Assembly: GCA_022113835.1 (NCBI GenBank)
Contig: JAILWY010000004.1
Coordinates: 1,553,501-1,617,500, forward strand
Reading direction: 5' to 3'
Length of the DNA: 64,000 nt
Source of the DNA: Atopsyche davidsoni
Taxonomy: Eukaryota > Arthropoda > Insecta > Trichoptera > Hydrobiosidae
Part shown: positions 1 through 12,839 of the stretch, piece by piece
Layout of the letters: the number at the start of each line of letters is the position of its first letter
How positions within the stretch are numbered: the first letter of the stretch is position 1
Translations under genes and position numbers: made by a program
Notes under the pieces: generated by a model
Seen by the model: the letters and a program-made list of their open reading frames with translations, nothing else
The model's database searches: none
What the model was told of the DNA's origin: nothing

Positions 1-1548
1 TACTTGTAACGAGTTTATATCAAATGTACATTATTTTTATACTAAGCTACGATAAAAGCTGTTGGGTTAGAAGGTTTGTTGCCCGTAACTTATAATCATT
101 CATCACTTTAACAGAACCTAACCCAAACATTTGGTTTGGGTTAGGTTAGGCAGCTTTACCTGGGTGTCGCTGTATATCGTGTCGCCTGCTCATCGCGATC
201 ACGTTTACCGAGCTCCGGAGTGCTTGGCTGGAGTGGGGTTCGAGTGGCAAGCGACGGGAGTGTTATCTCAATACACGCCCTATTCAAACTCAGTGAAGAT
301 TTGCGATTATTGTTGAATTGCACGTTGAAAGCAATTTTGCAATATTCGCTCATCTTGTCGAGTGTTTTGTGTATTTGTTTACTTTATACAAAATAATCAA
401 AATAATTATCAAGGTGTATAGCAAACAATTTAATAACCAAGTGGCTCGGAGATAACGATATTTTTTTTTTAATGTTCTCGTCTATCAAAAAGCGAAAGCC
501 CTCAGCAGTGATGATTTTAATCTTCTAACAAATTGCAAATTAAACAAGTATGTCGTAGATCAGACATTTTTCCTTGTTTTCATTAATAATTCAAATTTAC
601 TTATGACCACCTTGAAAACACGTCCAGACTTAATCAACATACTTTATTGAGAGTCATTCGATATTTTTTATTGTAATTAATTTAGTATTTCAAATTATAC
701 CGGTCTGCAGTGGATACAATTAGCATTCAACAATTTTGCATAACGTTATTATTAAATAACTAAGACTTGTCCAGCTCTCAAATGAACTTTATATTGCAAT
801 TTATTCGATTGCATAACACTTAGGAGATTTCTCAACAGGCGGTTAAATGAAAACTAAGATTATGCAAGTGTTCTTAAGATGCACTATCTTCGTGAGAACT
901 CGTTATCACAGCGTGAATTAACTTTAACTTTTATAAAAACAACTGGTGAAATTATTATTAGATGATGCAAAATGCAAAACATCATTTAACCGGAAACGTC
1001 ATACATTTTCTCATTGCAATATTTTAAAAATACATCATTTATAACACATTCAAAATTGGGCTTTTAAGCTAACGATTTTTAATATTAAAAAAAAAACACT
1101 CCAAAGTTTCCGTATCAGGATTCGGTTGTAAAATATATGTTCATTATTCTAATATTAATAAAAAAAATGCTGTAGACCTGTGCTGTTTCAGTTCTTACAT
1201 AAAATTTCATAGCGTTTTAATATATATTTTTTCTTATATAGGGCCAATTTCTTACGGCCGCGCTGCGATTAGCGTGTAGATGCGAATCAGATTTTATGGA
1301 AATTGGTTTGGGATTCGGGAGCTATTTTCGCAGAAGGTGATCACCCGTTCGTTTTTAGTTTTTTTTGTTGTTGTGAATTTGATTTTATCGCGTTGTGATT
1401 TTCGTCGAAATAATAATGACGGTTTGAAATTTTATCTCCCTTATGAAGTTATAAAGTTATGAATATATTTTTTTATTAACTACTTTTCATCATGCGATAT
1501 GGCTACGCGATCCTCTGCTAGGTGATAAAAAATATCAAAACTAAAGGT
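1..1548. other. AT-rich DNA without recognised gene
   Basis: Besides the palindrome near the start I see no exon-like segment, repeat or RNA gene here. Short open frames have no coding character. Confidence 0.6.
117..145 (+). repeat. 12-bp inverted repeat containing telomere-like TTAGG
   Basis: CCTAACCCAAAC and GTTTGGGTTAGG are perfect reverse complements with a 5-base loop, followed by another TTAGG. TTAGG is the common insect telomere repeat. It is a small stem-loop; no function is implied. Confidence 0.6.
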
Positions 1549-1717
1549 ATGTCTATTTTGTGGATTGAACGTCAATCAAGTGCGTTTTATTTACCTTTAC
1601 AGGCTTATATTACTTACGAGATGAAGGTTCGAATCCTACACAAGTCACGATGATATTTTTCTGAGAGTTTTTTTGAAATCATTTTCAATGTGTGAAAAAA
1701 TGTGCCTTATCATATTA
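1549..1717 (+). repeat. tRNA-derived SINE copy with upstream module
   Basis: It begins with a module (gtctattttgtggattgaac...) that recurs at 31210 and, more diverged, at 6727. A perfect pol III B-box (GGTTCGAATCC, near 1627) and a body with cacgatgatatttttctgag follow, the same as in the copies at 6727, 17031 (reverse) and 31210. Confidence 0.75.
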
Positions 1718-4287
1718 GTAAAATTAAAGGTAATGTAAACTATTCGATCAAAGTGCAGTTTGTTGCTTTTTATTAAATCCGGGCGCGGAGAACAGATGCG
1801 TTCAAGGAAGGTCGAATCCCGCAATCCACTCGTCTTTCTGCACCGGTTTTGACCCTCATTATAAACTCGAATAAACAAAACTAATTTCCTCTCTTCGAGT
1901 GAAATGTTTCGGTTATCTCTTATTTGCTCAGTCTGAGTTTATTTTCTCGTGTGTATTTAATGAATGCCTCAATTCACACTAGGCGGAATGCATACAATAA
2001 TGTTTTTATCGCGATCTTATCACTTGAACGCGATAATTATTATCCTCTTAGTGTATCTACATCCGCTATTGTAGCGCACAGCCAGATTAAATCATTTATT
2101 GTATAATCGCACGCGACTGAATAAATGCTTTATTTACTTTACAAATTTCATTTAAATAATATGATAATATTTTTTGATTATAGTACAATACAATGTAAAT
2201 AAACACATAAAACAACGAAAAATAAAACATAATTTCAAATCAGATATTTCGACTACGTGGCATAATTCGTATGTAGTACAAGTACAGGAGTAAATAAACA
2301 AGACTGGTGTTTATTTTTTTATTGTAATAGTAAATAATGCATTTAAAAATATTTTTAAAATTCAAAAAAAATAATTCTCATAGGATTAATTAATTTGAAG
2401 TTTATTTACAAAATCTGCAGCTTTATTTTTGGATATGGATCCAAAGACCCTCCCCTTGAGGTGACGCAGCTACAGCGCCCAAACTCATCAGTTTGATTAC
2501 AGATTACTGTACACCAAGCGCTAATCCAGATCCGCTCTCTCCCCGTGAAGTCATTATCATCGCGATGACGCGCGAGGCCTCGGCGGCACTCCCTCCATCG
2601 CCTGGATTAATGCTGTGTTTTTTTTATTAATGACTAATAAACTTACACTCATCGGTTATGGTTACAATGATACTTAATCGGCACACGCCCTCTGCCATTT
2701 TATTTTTATACGAGCGGTAGACATCTAAGACCAGATAATCTGACTCAGCAAGATTTTGAAGCGATCAGTTACTAGAGAAATCAATGGGATCGTCGAGATG
2801 GCATAACGTTCCTATCGATGGTCGTATTTCATACGCATAATAAATAATCTACTAGAGGATGAGACCACATAATGAGGTATGCCTTGTATGATGCTCGAAG
2901 AGAGAGAATGGTGATTTAAGCCAATTCTGTCAGTGGATTTTAAAATAAAATGATTCGTGATAATCCGTGAGATCCGGTACATGTCCGATCTTAAACTGAT
3001 TGATGGGAAAAGCTGTTGGTGTTTGCCCCCACTGCTGTCAGTCTTTTAGAGATGGTGCCGGCCCCTGATGATCGCCAATCGGGTGCGTCCACTACAGATG
3101 ACGATCGTTTTCTTCACACGGAATAGAAGAACCACCGCAGGCTGCGGGCGAAAGCCGGAAAGGCAGAGAAGGAAGAGTCCGTTTCGGGGCGACTCGTGAA
3201 CGTTCGGGCGAGGTTGAATACTCGTATTAAACTAACGAGGGACACAGAAAATACATTTTGATTAGTGACGCTGTGTCAGATTACTTCCGCGGTGAACTCC
3301 CCACACCCGAAGTGTCATCGCTTCTAGAAGTTAGTCTGTTAGCAGAGCTCGCCCATAAAGCTGCCATTACGTATTTGATAAGAGGCGGCGTGGGAGAGAC
3401 TCGAGTGTTACGGTTTATATGAAGAATTAAAAACTCATGTGACTTCCTATTGTACGAATATGTGTCTATGTATAACATTTGTAAAATATTTTTTTCGCAA
3501 TTAACTTTAATGGAAATTTTCGGCTTATTCGGTTAATAGTATAGTATACCATAGCCACTATTAATGTAATAAATAAATATTTAAAGTCTTTTCATATCGT
3601 TAATTTGATCGTTTCATTACAATCATTTACATCCGTTGATTTGCAAAAATATTGAATTTCCTAAGAAACCATTACTCAATCCATTTACAATCTTCATGTT
3701 ATACGAGTCAGCGATGGCCGGGTAATCAACCAAAAAGTCAATTATTTTCATACTAATTGTTTGCTTTCTTCCTTTGTTTCAGGCGAGGCTTTAGATTTCT
3801 TAGAGTAGAGATAAGAACTGAGGAAATTATATCGTATTTAACACCATCAACAATAAATTACGTCATTTATACATATATAATCAAATATATGAACTGGTTC
3901 AATGATTTTCATCCTTAACATAAAATTAGTCTTTTTTACTAAGATGATGCTAAAGGTTCTTACAAGCCGGAGAGACCCGGGTTAGAATCCGTAAAGAACA
4001 ATGAGTTTTTCAGTTTTTTTTTAATCCTGTAATATAGTTAAAAGTAAAGAAAATTAAGAAAAACACCCTAAGTGTTCGTTTGTAATTTATCTGCTTTTAA
4101 AAAGGCAAATGCCAAATGACCTAGTCACTATTTTCTCTAAATGATTCCTACTGCTTGACTTTATATATTTTATCTCTTCGTAATTATCGGTTTTATATCC
4201 TCACGTTATATCTGATTGGATGTCTTCCGCTCATCTATAAATAATAAATAAGCACTATATAACAATCGCAATGCTTTTCTACACCCG
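1718..4287. other. no gene recognised; SINE trace near 3975
   Basis: A mildly GC-rich segment at 2440-2600 and another at 3040-3240 break the AT-rich background but show no convincing exon. A B-box-like sequence (GGGTTAGAATCC, near 3980) suggests a decayed tRNA-derived SINE. Confidence 0.5.
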
Positions 4288-4295
4288 TGACGTCA
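4288..4295 (+). promoter_or_regulatory. perfect CRE palindrome TGACGTCA
   Basis: An exact cAMP-response-element palindrome in a short GC-richer stretch. With no adjacent gene its role is unknown. Confidence 0.25.
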
Positions 4296-4495
4296 CACAT
4301 CCCGACCGCCCGCCAGTGCTTCCCGTTTGAACAATCACTCTTTAGATTCCCTCCAGCCAACTGTTACACAATAGCCGACTGCTGTATGCTCTAACATTGA
4401 AATATTCAGTATTATCTTTATTGTATACTAGCAGATACCCGGCGCGTGCTACTACGCTAAATAAATAAATAAAATATTTTTATTTATTTATACAT

Positions 4496-4810
4496 CTAGC
4501 ATTGCACTTCGCCGTATATATGATTTTTTATCGTGAGATCCATGAGTTTTTGTTTGAAAACTCTAGCTCTCAGATCGTGCCTGTGATGCGATAACTGACC
4601 AGGCGATAGCAAATCTTTGATTTCCGACCAAGCAGGATTGTACGTAAACGTGATGAAAAGATCTGGTCGCAAATGAATGACAGTTCTGTTTTGTTTTATT
4701 TTTTTGTTGTGGTAGCCTGCATTATACAACGGCAACGTCATGCTAATCTTAACAAACATCAAGATCAGTGTTTTTTTGTTGGCAGCCTGCATTATCCGCG
4801 AACATGACAA
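4496..4810 (-). pseudogene. Helitron Rep/helicase fragment (N-terminal Helitron-like domain)
   Basis: The minus strand encodes LRPDLFITFTYNPAWSEIKD, then LLSPGQ..HRHDLRARVFKQKL and IKNHIYGEV. This is the hallmark region of the Helitron_like_N domain (PDLFITFTCNP; DRHD...RVFKQKL; FGEV) preceding the HUH Rep endonuclease of rolling-circle transposons. Only about 100 of more than 1,400 residues remain, with no HUH motif, helicase or element ends recognised. A 16-bp segment (gcagcctgcattat) is duplicated inside it near 4707 and 4782, a further sign of decay. Confidence 0.85.
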
Positions 4811-5360
4811 TTCTTTTTTTGAAATGTTGAAACTTTTGTATGGGAAATGTCGAAAATCTACTTAATTGATAAACCGAATATGATTATTATTTTTTTAATT
4901 TAAGAGGTCTAAAACCACCTTAGTATTATTGGGTTTCAAATGAAACCGGTTTGGGGCACATCGGTTGGATGTTTCTAAAACCTATGGCAGCCAAATCCCC
5001 ACCGCATTTTGAGTTTGTGTTTTATATATATAACGCTCGTCTGCATCGCATCACAGACGCGATTCTTCAATCATCTCTAATTTTATTTTGTGGTACTCCA
5101 ATTTCAACTTAAAAAAGTGAAAGCTAAATGTTTATAATATTCAATATATTCTTGATGTTGCATGCATCCCACAGAATCTTCTAGATTTCTTAGAACGACT
5201 AATACAGAAATAAAAAGTTAAAATACCGTTGCAAGATTCATCACGTCTATGAAATGAAATGATTGCGTTACACCGATGACGCGATGATGAACATAATATC
5301 CGGATTACACGATTGAGTTGAGATGCTGTTTTTTTTTTTTTGTAAATGTAGTACAAAACT
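4811..5360. other. no gene recognised
   Basis: AT-rich sequence after the Helitron relic. It may include more of the same element, but no further protein similarity is visible. Confidence 0.5.
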
Positions 5361-5438
5361 AAGCTGCCTACACCAGCTGCGACACGTGATTATCCAATAG
5401 CGTTGTTTTAAAAAAAACACTACGTGTGTAGGCAGCTT
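5361..5438. mobile_element. 78-bp MITE with perfect 13-bp terminal inverted repeats
   Basis: AAGCTGCCTACAC (5361-5373) and GTGTAGGCAGCTT (5426-5438) are exact reverse complements. The same end sequence (GCCTACACACGCTGCGAC) recurs at 8272, 9318/9942, 10491/10609 and, diverged, at 20886. It codes for nothing. Confidence 0.7.
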
Positions 5439-6003
5439 TATTGTTGAAAGTTACTCGTGTTTGCTCAGCAGACCAGTGTTTGGCTTCGGCGTGTCTAGAC
5501 AGCACGCGAGTATTTAGAGCTTGTAAGGATTCACAGAGATTGAACGATGTTTTGTTTAATTAATTATTTAGACTGCATCATCATATTAAAATTATTTATT
5601 TTTTTGTAAAATATCTGCTTCAAGCATGTTTGTACATATTGTAATACACAGGTAGTAAATGCGGATTAATAAGTAATAATTGACATATCTATTGCTTTAG
5701 TTCGCGTTATGATGCATAATGGTTTATAATATCTATGAAAGCACAATTGACGTCATATTTGGTGAGGTCATTCGATAAAAAGAGTGCAAACTTCAAGAAA
5801 AACCTATTTTGCGTTTTTTTTGTCATAATATATATATATTTTTTAAATAAATTCATTTGAAAAGTAGGCGCGTGCGGTTTGGCCCAGATCCGCCGCACAA
5901 TGGCGGCCGAAATGGACAATTCTTTCCAAGAAACTCGCGGACCAGCCCGGAGACGAGCGATCCACTTGCTGGTAATTGAATTTAATTCGTGCCTGGTCAT
6001 CAA
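5439..6003. other. noncoding; small exon-like open frame at 5910
   Basis: Mostly AT-rich. At 5910 a well-placed ATG (cacaATGG) opens 24 codons (MAAEMDNSFQETRGPARRRA...) up to a possible donor (ctg|gtaatt). It could be a first coding exon of an unknown gene; support is only GC content and start context. It does not fit the phase needed by the prominin gene. Confidence 0.25.
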
Positions 6004-6380
6004 CTAGTGATGGCCGCGATCGGCTTGAGTGAACTCACTCGATTCGAAAAATCGATTTCTTTCACACGGTACAAATATTTTTTTAAAACCTTAATTTCCA
6101 GTTTTTTTTTTTTTGTAACCCTTTAATATATTTCTTACGTCCCGTGAGAATTTTCGCTCTATCCGTCGATACCGTGAGTTTCGATGCGCCGCGTATAATA
6201 TCGAATATGTAAGTACTGTTTGCCATAAACGTAGGCGAAGGATCGTGAAGAGTTATTGCTTGCAATAAAGGAGGTCTTTATCATGAATGAGACAGAAAAT
6301 GTGGATAATATCCATGGGATTACATTGGTTGGGCGCAGTTTCGGTGAAGTTCAAATAACTAGTGATGGGAATATCCGAGC
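6004..6380. mobile_element. MITE-like sequence with AGTGATGG ends
   Basis: ctagtgatggccgcgatcgg near 6005 matches the ends of elements at 19494 and 23817. A second ctagtgatggg lies at 6359. Internal sequence repeats the cgattcgaaaaatcgatt type seen in the other copies. Boundaries are uncertain. Confidence 0.45.
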
Positions 6381-6726
6381 ACTTATAATGCCATATTTTG
6401 AAATAATATTCAACATTATTGAGTAAAACGATTCGGTTATTTATTTTTCGATTATTTTTATTGTCATCATTTTAGTATGAAGTTTGTACTTGAAACGGTT
6501 TAGCTGCATTTTATTTGTATAAAAATCAAAACAATTATATACGAGCAGTAGATAATATCAATATATATAAAGTATAACCGACGAAAATGTGGATTTCACC
6601 AGGAGATACAATTATTCGTTTACTCTCTCATTCTACGTGTGATTCTCTTTTTTATTTTGGTCACATAAATTGCTCACACATTTATGTTAGTATGTATGTT
6701 TAATCTTTTGAGTTATTTTAATGCAT

Positions 6727-6900
6727 ATGTCGATTTTTTTATTAAACGTCAATCAGATGCGTATTTATTACCCATTACGGGTTTATTATATTATTACTAA
6801 TAAATATGATTTGTGTGGGACCACACAAATCACGATGATATTTTTCTGAGAGATTCTTTAAATCATCTTCTATGTATGAACTTATGTGCCTAATCATATT
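6727..6900 (+). repeat. diverged SINE copy
   Basis: Same module and body as the copy at 1549 (aacgtcaatcaga, cacgatgatatttttctgagag, tgtgcctaatcatatt), but the B-box is lost. Confidence 0.65.
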
Positions 6901-8221
6901 ATTTTAATGTTCATTTGGTTGATTTTTAATCGTGCGAGTCGATTCGATCATTCGACTACCCCTCAGCACTAGCTTGAACCCATCACACACCGTCCATATT
7001 TCAAACCGATCCGCCCGACCGCAGAGTGCGTGATAAATCGGGAACAAAATCACCTTTGGAAATCTCTCCGAAGCCAGCATCATCCTGGCCAGGTAGCTTC
7101 TTCACATACGTCAACCCTGCGGAGGCGCGTCCTGTCGCAAGTTCTTACATATAGTATAGTCGAGGAAGCGGAATTTGGAAACGTTTACACTTAGATCTTT
7201 ATCTACTGACCTTGCATGCTTAATCTAAAAATGCAACAGTATATTAACAAATTGGTGACAGATCGGTCTGCCCGCAACAGTTTATTCAGGATGCTTCGCA
7301 AAATTGGATCATTTATATTATCACTTTAGCGATCTGTTAAGATGTGACTAGTCTAAAATAATTTATTTTCGTGGAAATGGGTACAACAATTTAAGATTTT
7401 TTTTTTTGAAAATAAAAATTAATTATAATGCATACATACTCTTTGTCTAGTTCAAGCTGCGAAGTATGATTGTGATGTCAATATTATGTTAAATATAAAT
7501 ATTAAAAAAATATATAATATAAATAAAACCAAGCACTGAATTATTTTAGTAAGACTTTCAGATAATCTAGGCTTTTGAAATGCGAAAAGCTCTCATGTAA
7601 ATAAAAATGTTTAGAACTATTCGATGATGTTTATTTTTATTTAGTGAAGTGTGATACATTAAATAAGTACAAGTTTAAGTTCTTCAAACTACTGCCATTC
7701 AAAATAAACTGTTAACTTTGATACATACAATATAAACGCAGACAAGACTGGCTCAATTACATCAATTTGGAATTCACCTGCTAGAGCGGGAATCGAACCG
7801 CATAACTCCCGATTGCAAATATATATTTTTTTTTTAACCCAATTAACGTTTTTTAAAGTAAAACGACAGTATCAACGTGTAACTCTTATAAAACGTATAA
7901 AAAAACTAAATTCTGTAATGTGTTCATGCCTGTAGCGGTATTTGAAACTCGTGGTTGTAATTTATCGGTCATTGGTTCTAGATGCAATCGTTCCCCAGTT
8001 CCACATTCAATATGACAGCCGGTGTTTATTATATTTTCATCGCATTCCTTCGTGTCCGTTTGCGATACCCGTTTCATCGACAATGTTAAAACACTCGTAA
8101 ACCATTTCACTATTGAATGAAATCGATTGACATATTGTCATGGTATCGAAAGCCATACAGTCGGCAACACGACCCAAGGAACAAAGAAACCTTTTAGTAT
8201 CGAATATAAAGCTCTCTAACA
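6901..8221. other. no gene recognised; tRNA-like fragment near 7790
   Basis: A reverse B-box (GGGAATCGAACC at 7788-7799) marks a tRNA or SINE scrap. A GC-richer stretch at 6990-7140 shows no exon. The rest is AT-rich. Confidence 0.5.
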
Positions 8222-8497
8222 AACCCTCTTGAAAAAATACCCAAAATAAAAATACTATTTAGTTGTCGGCTATGTCGCAGCGTGTGTAGCCGGCTTTCTT
8301 GTTGAACAGTGGGTGATTCATACAAAGTATGTCTCATGATTGGTCCATAACATTTTTTTGAACCCTCTTGAAAAAATACCCAAAATAAAAAGACGCTCTT
8401 GGTTAATTACTATTCAGTTGTCGGCTTTCTTGTTGAACATTGGGTGATTCATAGAAAGTATGCCTCAGGATTGGTTCCATGACATAATTTTTTTATC
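8222..8497 (+). repeat. diverged tandem duplication, unit about 135 bp
   Basis: Unit 1 starts at 8222 and unit 2 at 8361, both with aaccctcttgaaaaaatacc. Both later contain ttcttgttgaacNNtgggtgattcat and gattggt. Unit 1 also keeps a MITE end (gtcgcagcgtgtgtagccgg) that unit 2 has mostly lost, so the units have since diverged. Confidence 0.75.
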
Positions 8498-9317
8498 GTG
8501 GTCGTCCACAGGAGGCACTCAGTTTTCTCGGCGGGGACGTCTCCCGCCCATGGCTTCCAATAACAAATAAAAGCTTTATGGTGCCTCTGCCGTTGATGCA
8601 GCATACCCTCGTGGCCAATCAGGCGCCGCGTTATGAGTGAGTGGATGTTGACTGCCGTGATGATGGAGTGCATCCAGACGTCGGGCAGTAAACAAGCAGC
8701 TGCCATCACAGGCAATGCACTCGCGTGCAGTGGCGTCGAGGGCGCTTTTCAATTAATTATTAATTCGTATCGATCATTAAATATCATTATATTTTTAATC
8801 AGTTGCTCATTTTTATTGCTGCATAATTATATACTATACCAACTCTAATTTCATTTGTGATTGTATTTAAATTGAATGCTTTATTTAAACTAAAAATATT
8901 TATATATAATTTAATTTCCTCTCAATACCTTACCGATTGATATGGCGTTATATTATAAACTTAAATTGATCACGAATCAAACTGTTCAATGTTCTAACAG
9001 TTAATCATACATTCAGATGTCGGATGGTCGTGGGATATTCATAGCATTTATTGCTGTTACTGTGCAATCATTGTGAATTTTATTTATAATTCAACGTACA
9101 GTTTTGATGCATTTCTAATTTTTAGTTACAGCAATAAATTCGATAAAAGCTGTTACTGAAAATCCCGGCATCTTGAGTTTATTTATGGCGTTGCAATCTT
9201 CTCAACCTCTTGTCTGTCTGTGATGGTAACGAAAGCGATTAAAGTTTTATTGCTTAATACAATACTTGAGTTCGCAATTAAAGTTAACTGTGTAGTTTTC
9301 AAAGCGCTTTGTTTTTA
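8498..9317. other. no gene recognised
   Basis: A moderately GC-rich segment (8500-8760) without a convincing exon, then AT-rich DNA. Confidence 0.5.
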
Positions 9318-9942
9318 GCAGCCTACACACGGGACGCCACAACCGACCGATACATTGTATTGTTCAACTTTTTAGAATTTCCTCATTCACAGCTAGGCTG
9401 ATTCCGAAGACGTAAAAAAAGTTGCTACGATTCGCTTGCTAACTTGTCTCTTCCGCTATGGCCCTCCTATGCTTATTGAGTAGTTTGATTCATAAACTCC
9501 ATTTTCAATTTATTTATTCTTATGTTATATAAAAATATCACACCACTATAGTCACGGTCATCACTATAGTCGAAAGCCGGGAAAAATATATCTAGGGTTT
9601 GTTGTTTTCACTATAATACAACATAAATGAAATTTGACTGATATGTAGGGTTATTAATATACAAATATGAGAACTTGTGTTTTTTTTTTTTTACAGCAAT
9701 GATAAATCTTACTATCGTATATAATTTCCAAAGATTCTTCGCTGGTGGAGTTTATTTACTATGACATTTCATTACTAAGTGCTATGATATTGTTTCGCAA
9801 GAGTGTCTCGGGATGTGGTGTGCTGTGGGGTAATCGACAAATCTTGTGTTATTTTTTCGGCAAAGCTTTAAAAATTAAAGGACGCTATTCCCTAATCACT
9901 GTTTGGTAGCCGGTTTTGTCGCAGCGTGTGTAAACCGCTTAA
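9318..9942. mobile_element. larger member of the GCCTACACACGCTGCGAC MITE family, possible
   Basis: gcagcctacacacgggacg at 9318 and gtcgcagcgtgtgtaaaccgc at 9919-9939 are inverted copies of the family end, 600 bp apart. They may bound one element or be two separate remnants. Confidence 0.4.
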
Positions 9943-10490
9943 TGCGTTTTTGATCAGGCAAGTGTTGGTCGTCGTCGCCGTTGTTACAGTACCGCGAGAT
10001 ATTAACAACACAGATCCACATTAATTTTTAGAGTCACCTCGGGATACTTTGGATTTGTGAAGTGCGCGTTAGCTGCCAACATGCAGCTCACAATGAGCAT
10101 GACGCATTTAAAACTCCCGATCTGCAAAACCGAATTAATAAAGTGCAAGTCATCACGAAAACGCTCCTAATTCAGATTTGAAAATCGTAAAATATAAATA
10201 TGATGTCATTAAAACAACGCTTACCTAGACCTGCTTTCGTAAACGCCTTTAGTAGTTGTTTTGTATTTTTTAAATACTATTTCGAGCGTCAAATATAAAT
10301 TATCTTGCATCAAAATAAGTTTTTTTTTTAATTGTTAAAGACAAGGCCACGACAATCTGGACAATGGCCGATTAAAAACAGCTTTGTACCCAGCGAGTGT
10401 CCGCTAGTATGGCAGCGCGCGGTAGTTCGTCACTAACCACATGTGTTCCTCTTGTGGAATGACACATTAATTTCTGTGCGATCGTAAAGC

Positions 10491-10609
10491 AGCGGCTTAC
10501 ACATGCTGCGACATAAAACTAAAAAAAAAAAAAAACGCCCAAAATACGAGAACACTAATGGATAATCACCGTTTGATTGTCGGTTGGGCCTAAGCGTGTG
10601 CAGGCAGCT
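10491..10609. mobile_element. 119-bp MITE of the GCCTACACACGCTGCGAC family
   Basis: agcggcttacacatgctgcg at the left and, in reverse, agctgcctgcacacgctta at the right are imperfect inverted repeats around a poly-A core. Confidence 0.6.
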
Positions 10610-11446
10610 CGAGCGAGCCGCCGAATAACTCTCAGGTATTCCGGTATAATGCGTTACTAAATGTGTAATAGTTATAATTCTGCTATAAACACCGTTTACT
10701 CACATACTAACATATTATTTTTAGTTGATTGTAACAGTTATACGTATTTTTTAAAAGTTAATAATATTACATTAAAAATATCACAGCACGAATAGATTTC
10801 ACGGATCTAATGTACTGCGTTTATGTTAAAGCGAAAATTCGTAACCTAATAAACTAATTATTAATCACACAAAAAATACCTACAAAATTGTACTTTTTTA
10901 ATATACTTTCTTTTCCATTACAAAATAATTTTTATTTTCAATTTAAAAACGCTATCTCAAGCGTAATAATTTATTTTTAAATTCCTACTGATAAAATTGT
11001 TTCATAAATCATATTTACATTTACTTAATCGTTAGTGCTTGGGTATCGGCGCCGCTCCCGTCATAAAAAGCAATAAAAACCTTGACACTCGAATCAATTC
11101 ATCTTGGCAGTGCTACCAATGGCAGAAGTGATTCTTCCATTTTCCATTTCCCCAGCAGGGGTGCAGCCGACACCCCCTAACGAAGATTAATGACGACCTT
11201 TCCTTCCCGCCGCTCCTCCCGAAACTCACCCCACAGGACCACCCGCCCTCTGTATCGGCTCAGATCGCACAAAAGCAACCTATCGGATAATACATATTTA
11301 TGATGGCGTTGCGACTATGATGGAACTAAATCAAATTAGCAGGCTAGGCTTAAAGAATACTTATAACGATACTAGATATCTATCTCTCATCGAATCCGCG
11401 GGCCGGGTATAAGGCGACTTAAAGGTGGTTTCAATCCTTGTCTGTA
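10610..11446. other. no gene recognised
   Basis: AT-rich, with a pyrimidine- and C-rich patch at 11140-11270 that shows no usable exon. Confidence 0.5.
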
Positions 11447-11755
11447 CAGTAATACCCCGCTTTACGCTACCCCGTTATGCGCGGTTTCACTATAACGCGT
11501 TAAAATGCCTTGCATTACGTGAATTTCTTATTTTAAGAATGTGTATGAACATAATGTAGTCATCTTAAACAGCGTTGGGTGTTATGAACGTATTTTACAA
11601 GAAACGCTACCCAAAAGACAATATATGTATTTTTTAGTAAAAATAACATGTAATACAGCATAAAGTGATTGATTCAAATGAAGTTTAATCGTAAACCCCG
11701 ATATACGCGAATTTCACTTAACGCGATTTTTTCCGGAACGTATCCTTTATTACTG
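11447..11755. mobile_element. 309-bp pogo/Tigger-like MITE flanked by TA
   Basis: Ends CAGTAATA and TATTACTG are exact inverted repeats bounded by TA on both sides. The subterminal sequence (ccccgctttacgc, gcggtttcactataacgcg; acgcgaatttcacttaacgcg) is characteristic of pogo/Tigger-type members of the Tc1/mariner superfamily. It has no coding capacity. Confidence 0.75.
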
Positions 11756-12497
11756 TACTTCGAATATCACTTGTGACGTAGGGGTATTTCCACCTCTGCG
11801 CTTTCAGATATTTTATGATTAAATTTCCGACCAATCTGACAAAAGCTTAAAATATATATATGCTTAGTTATACGGATAAAGTCGGCTTCTAGCCGATGCG
11901 CGGATATGTGTCAATTGTCAATGTGTCAATCTGAAGAAGAGTGACACCCGGAAATCGGCGGGGAGAGAAACGCGGGACAGTACCATTCATCACGGTTATC
12001 AGGTAGCGATGACGTGTCGGGGGAAACGGAGGCGACAGGTCTTTGTCGAGTTTTTGGTGCTGATTCATGCAAGCGAAGGCTTACTGATTGAACAACGAAA
12101 CTGTTTCTCTTTTTGTGCTATTTATACATATATCAGTAGCGTGAGGTAAAGGCGTGGATATTTCAACAATAATTCTTCAGGTGAACTAAATCGTTCAAGA
12201 GTTGATATCTTGCTTTCAGCATCCGAAATTAACCGCTTGTAGTGCGAATTTGAATGCGATAATGGATGCGTGATTATAGCTGTTATTTGATGAACATATT
12301 CAGTATTTCAGGCTGTTGCGACTGTCGGGGACAGGTCCGCCGTTTCCGCCCACTCCCAGTGAGGTCACCGCGAATTGCAAGCGCTCCTTTCACGGACCCA
12401 GAACTGGCCACGATAGAAATGCATTCTACCTATAAATATTCTGAAAGTAAAATTTAATATTTTAATTTGCAGCACTCCATTTGATTCCCCAAATATT
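11756..12497. other. no gene recognised
   Basis: Two GC-richer stretches (11890-12060, 12300-12430) without recognisable protein or RNA features. Confidence 0.5.
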
Positions 12498-12574
12498 GTG
12501 TACACTAGAGGTTCCCAAACTTTTTGGCCCGTCGACCTTGCTTTGCTAATATTGATTTTTTACATTTGACTGGA

Positions 12575-12641
12575 TTTTTTATCCGTTATATCCGAAGTCC
12601 GTTTAACAGGGGTCCGTCATATCGAGATTTTACTGTATACC
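12575..12641 (-). mobile_element. pogo/Tigger end nested in the hAT element
   Basis: The reverse strand begins TACAGTAAAATCTCGATATG and continues with ACGGACCCC; this is the same type of CAGTA-starting, CG-rich end as at 11447. Only one end is visible. Confidence 0.5.
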
Positions 12642-12839
12642 TTTATAAATAAAAACACAAAATGCAAATATAGTAACGTTTTCTAAAAAAAATATACTTT
12701 TAATGGGAGGGTGGGTCTGATGCTTTGATAGCAAATTTTCAATATTTGGCTTCAAATAAGTCAAATTTAACTTTAAATCTCCTCGCCCAGTGATTTCCAA
12801 TTTATTTAATTTTTTGTCGAAGAATAGCAACCGCACTAT

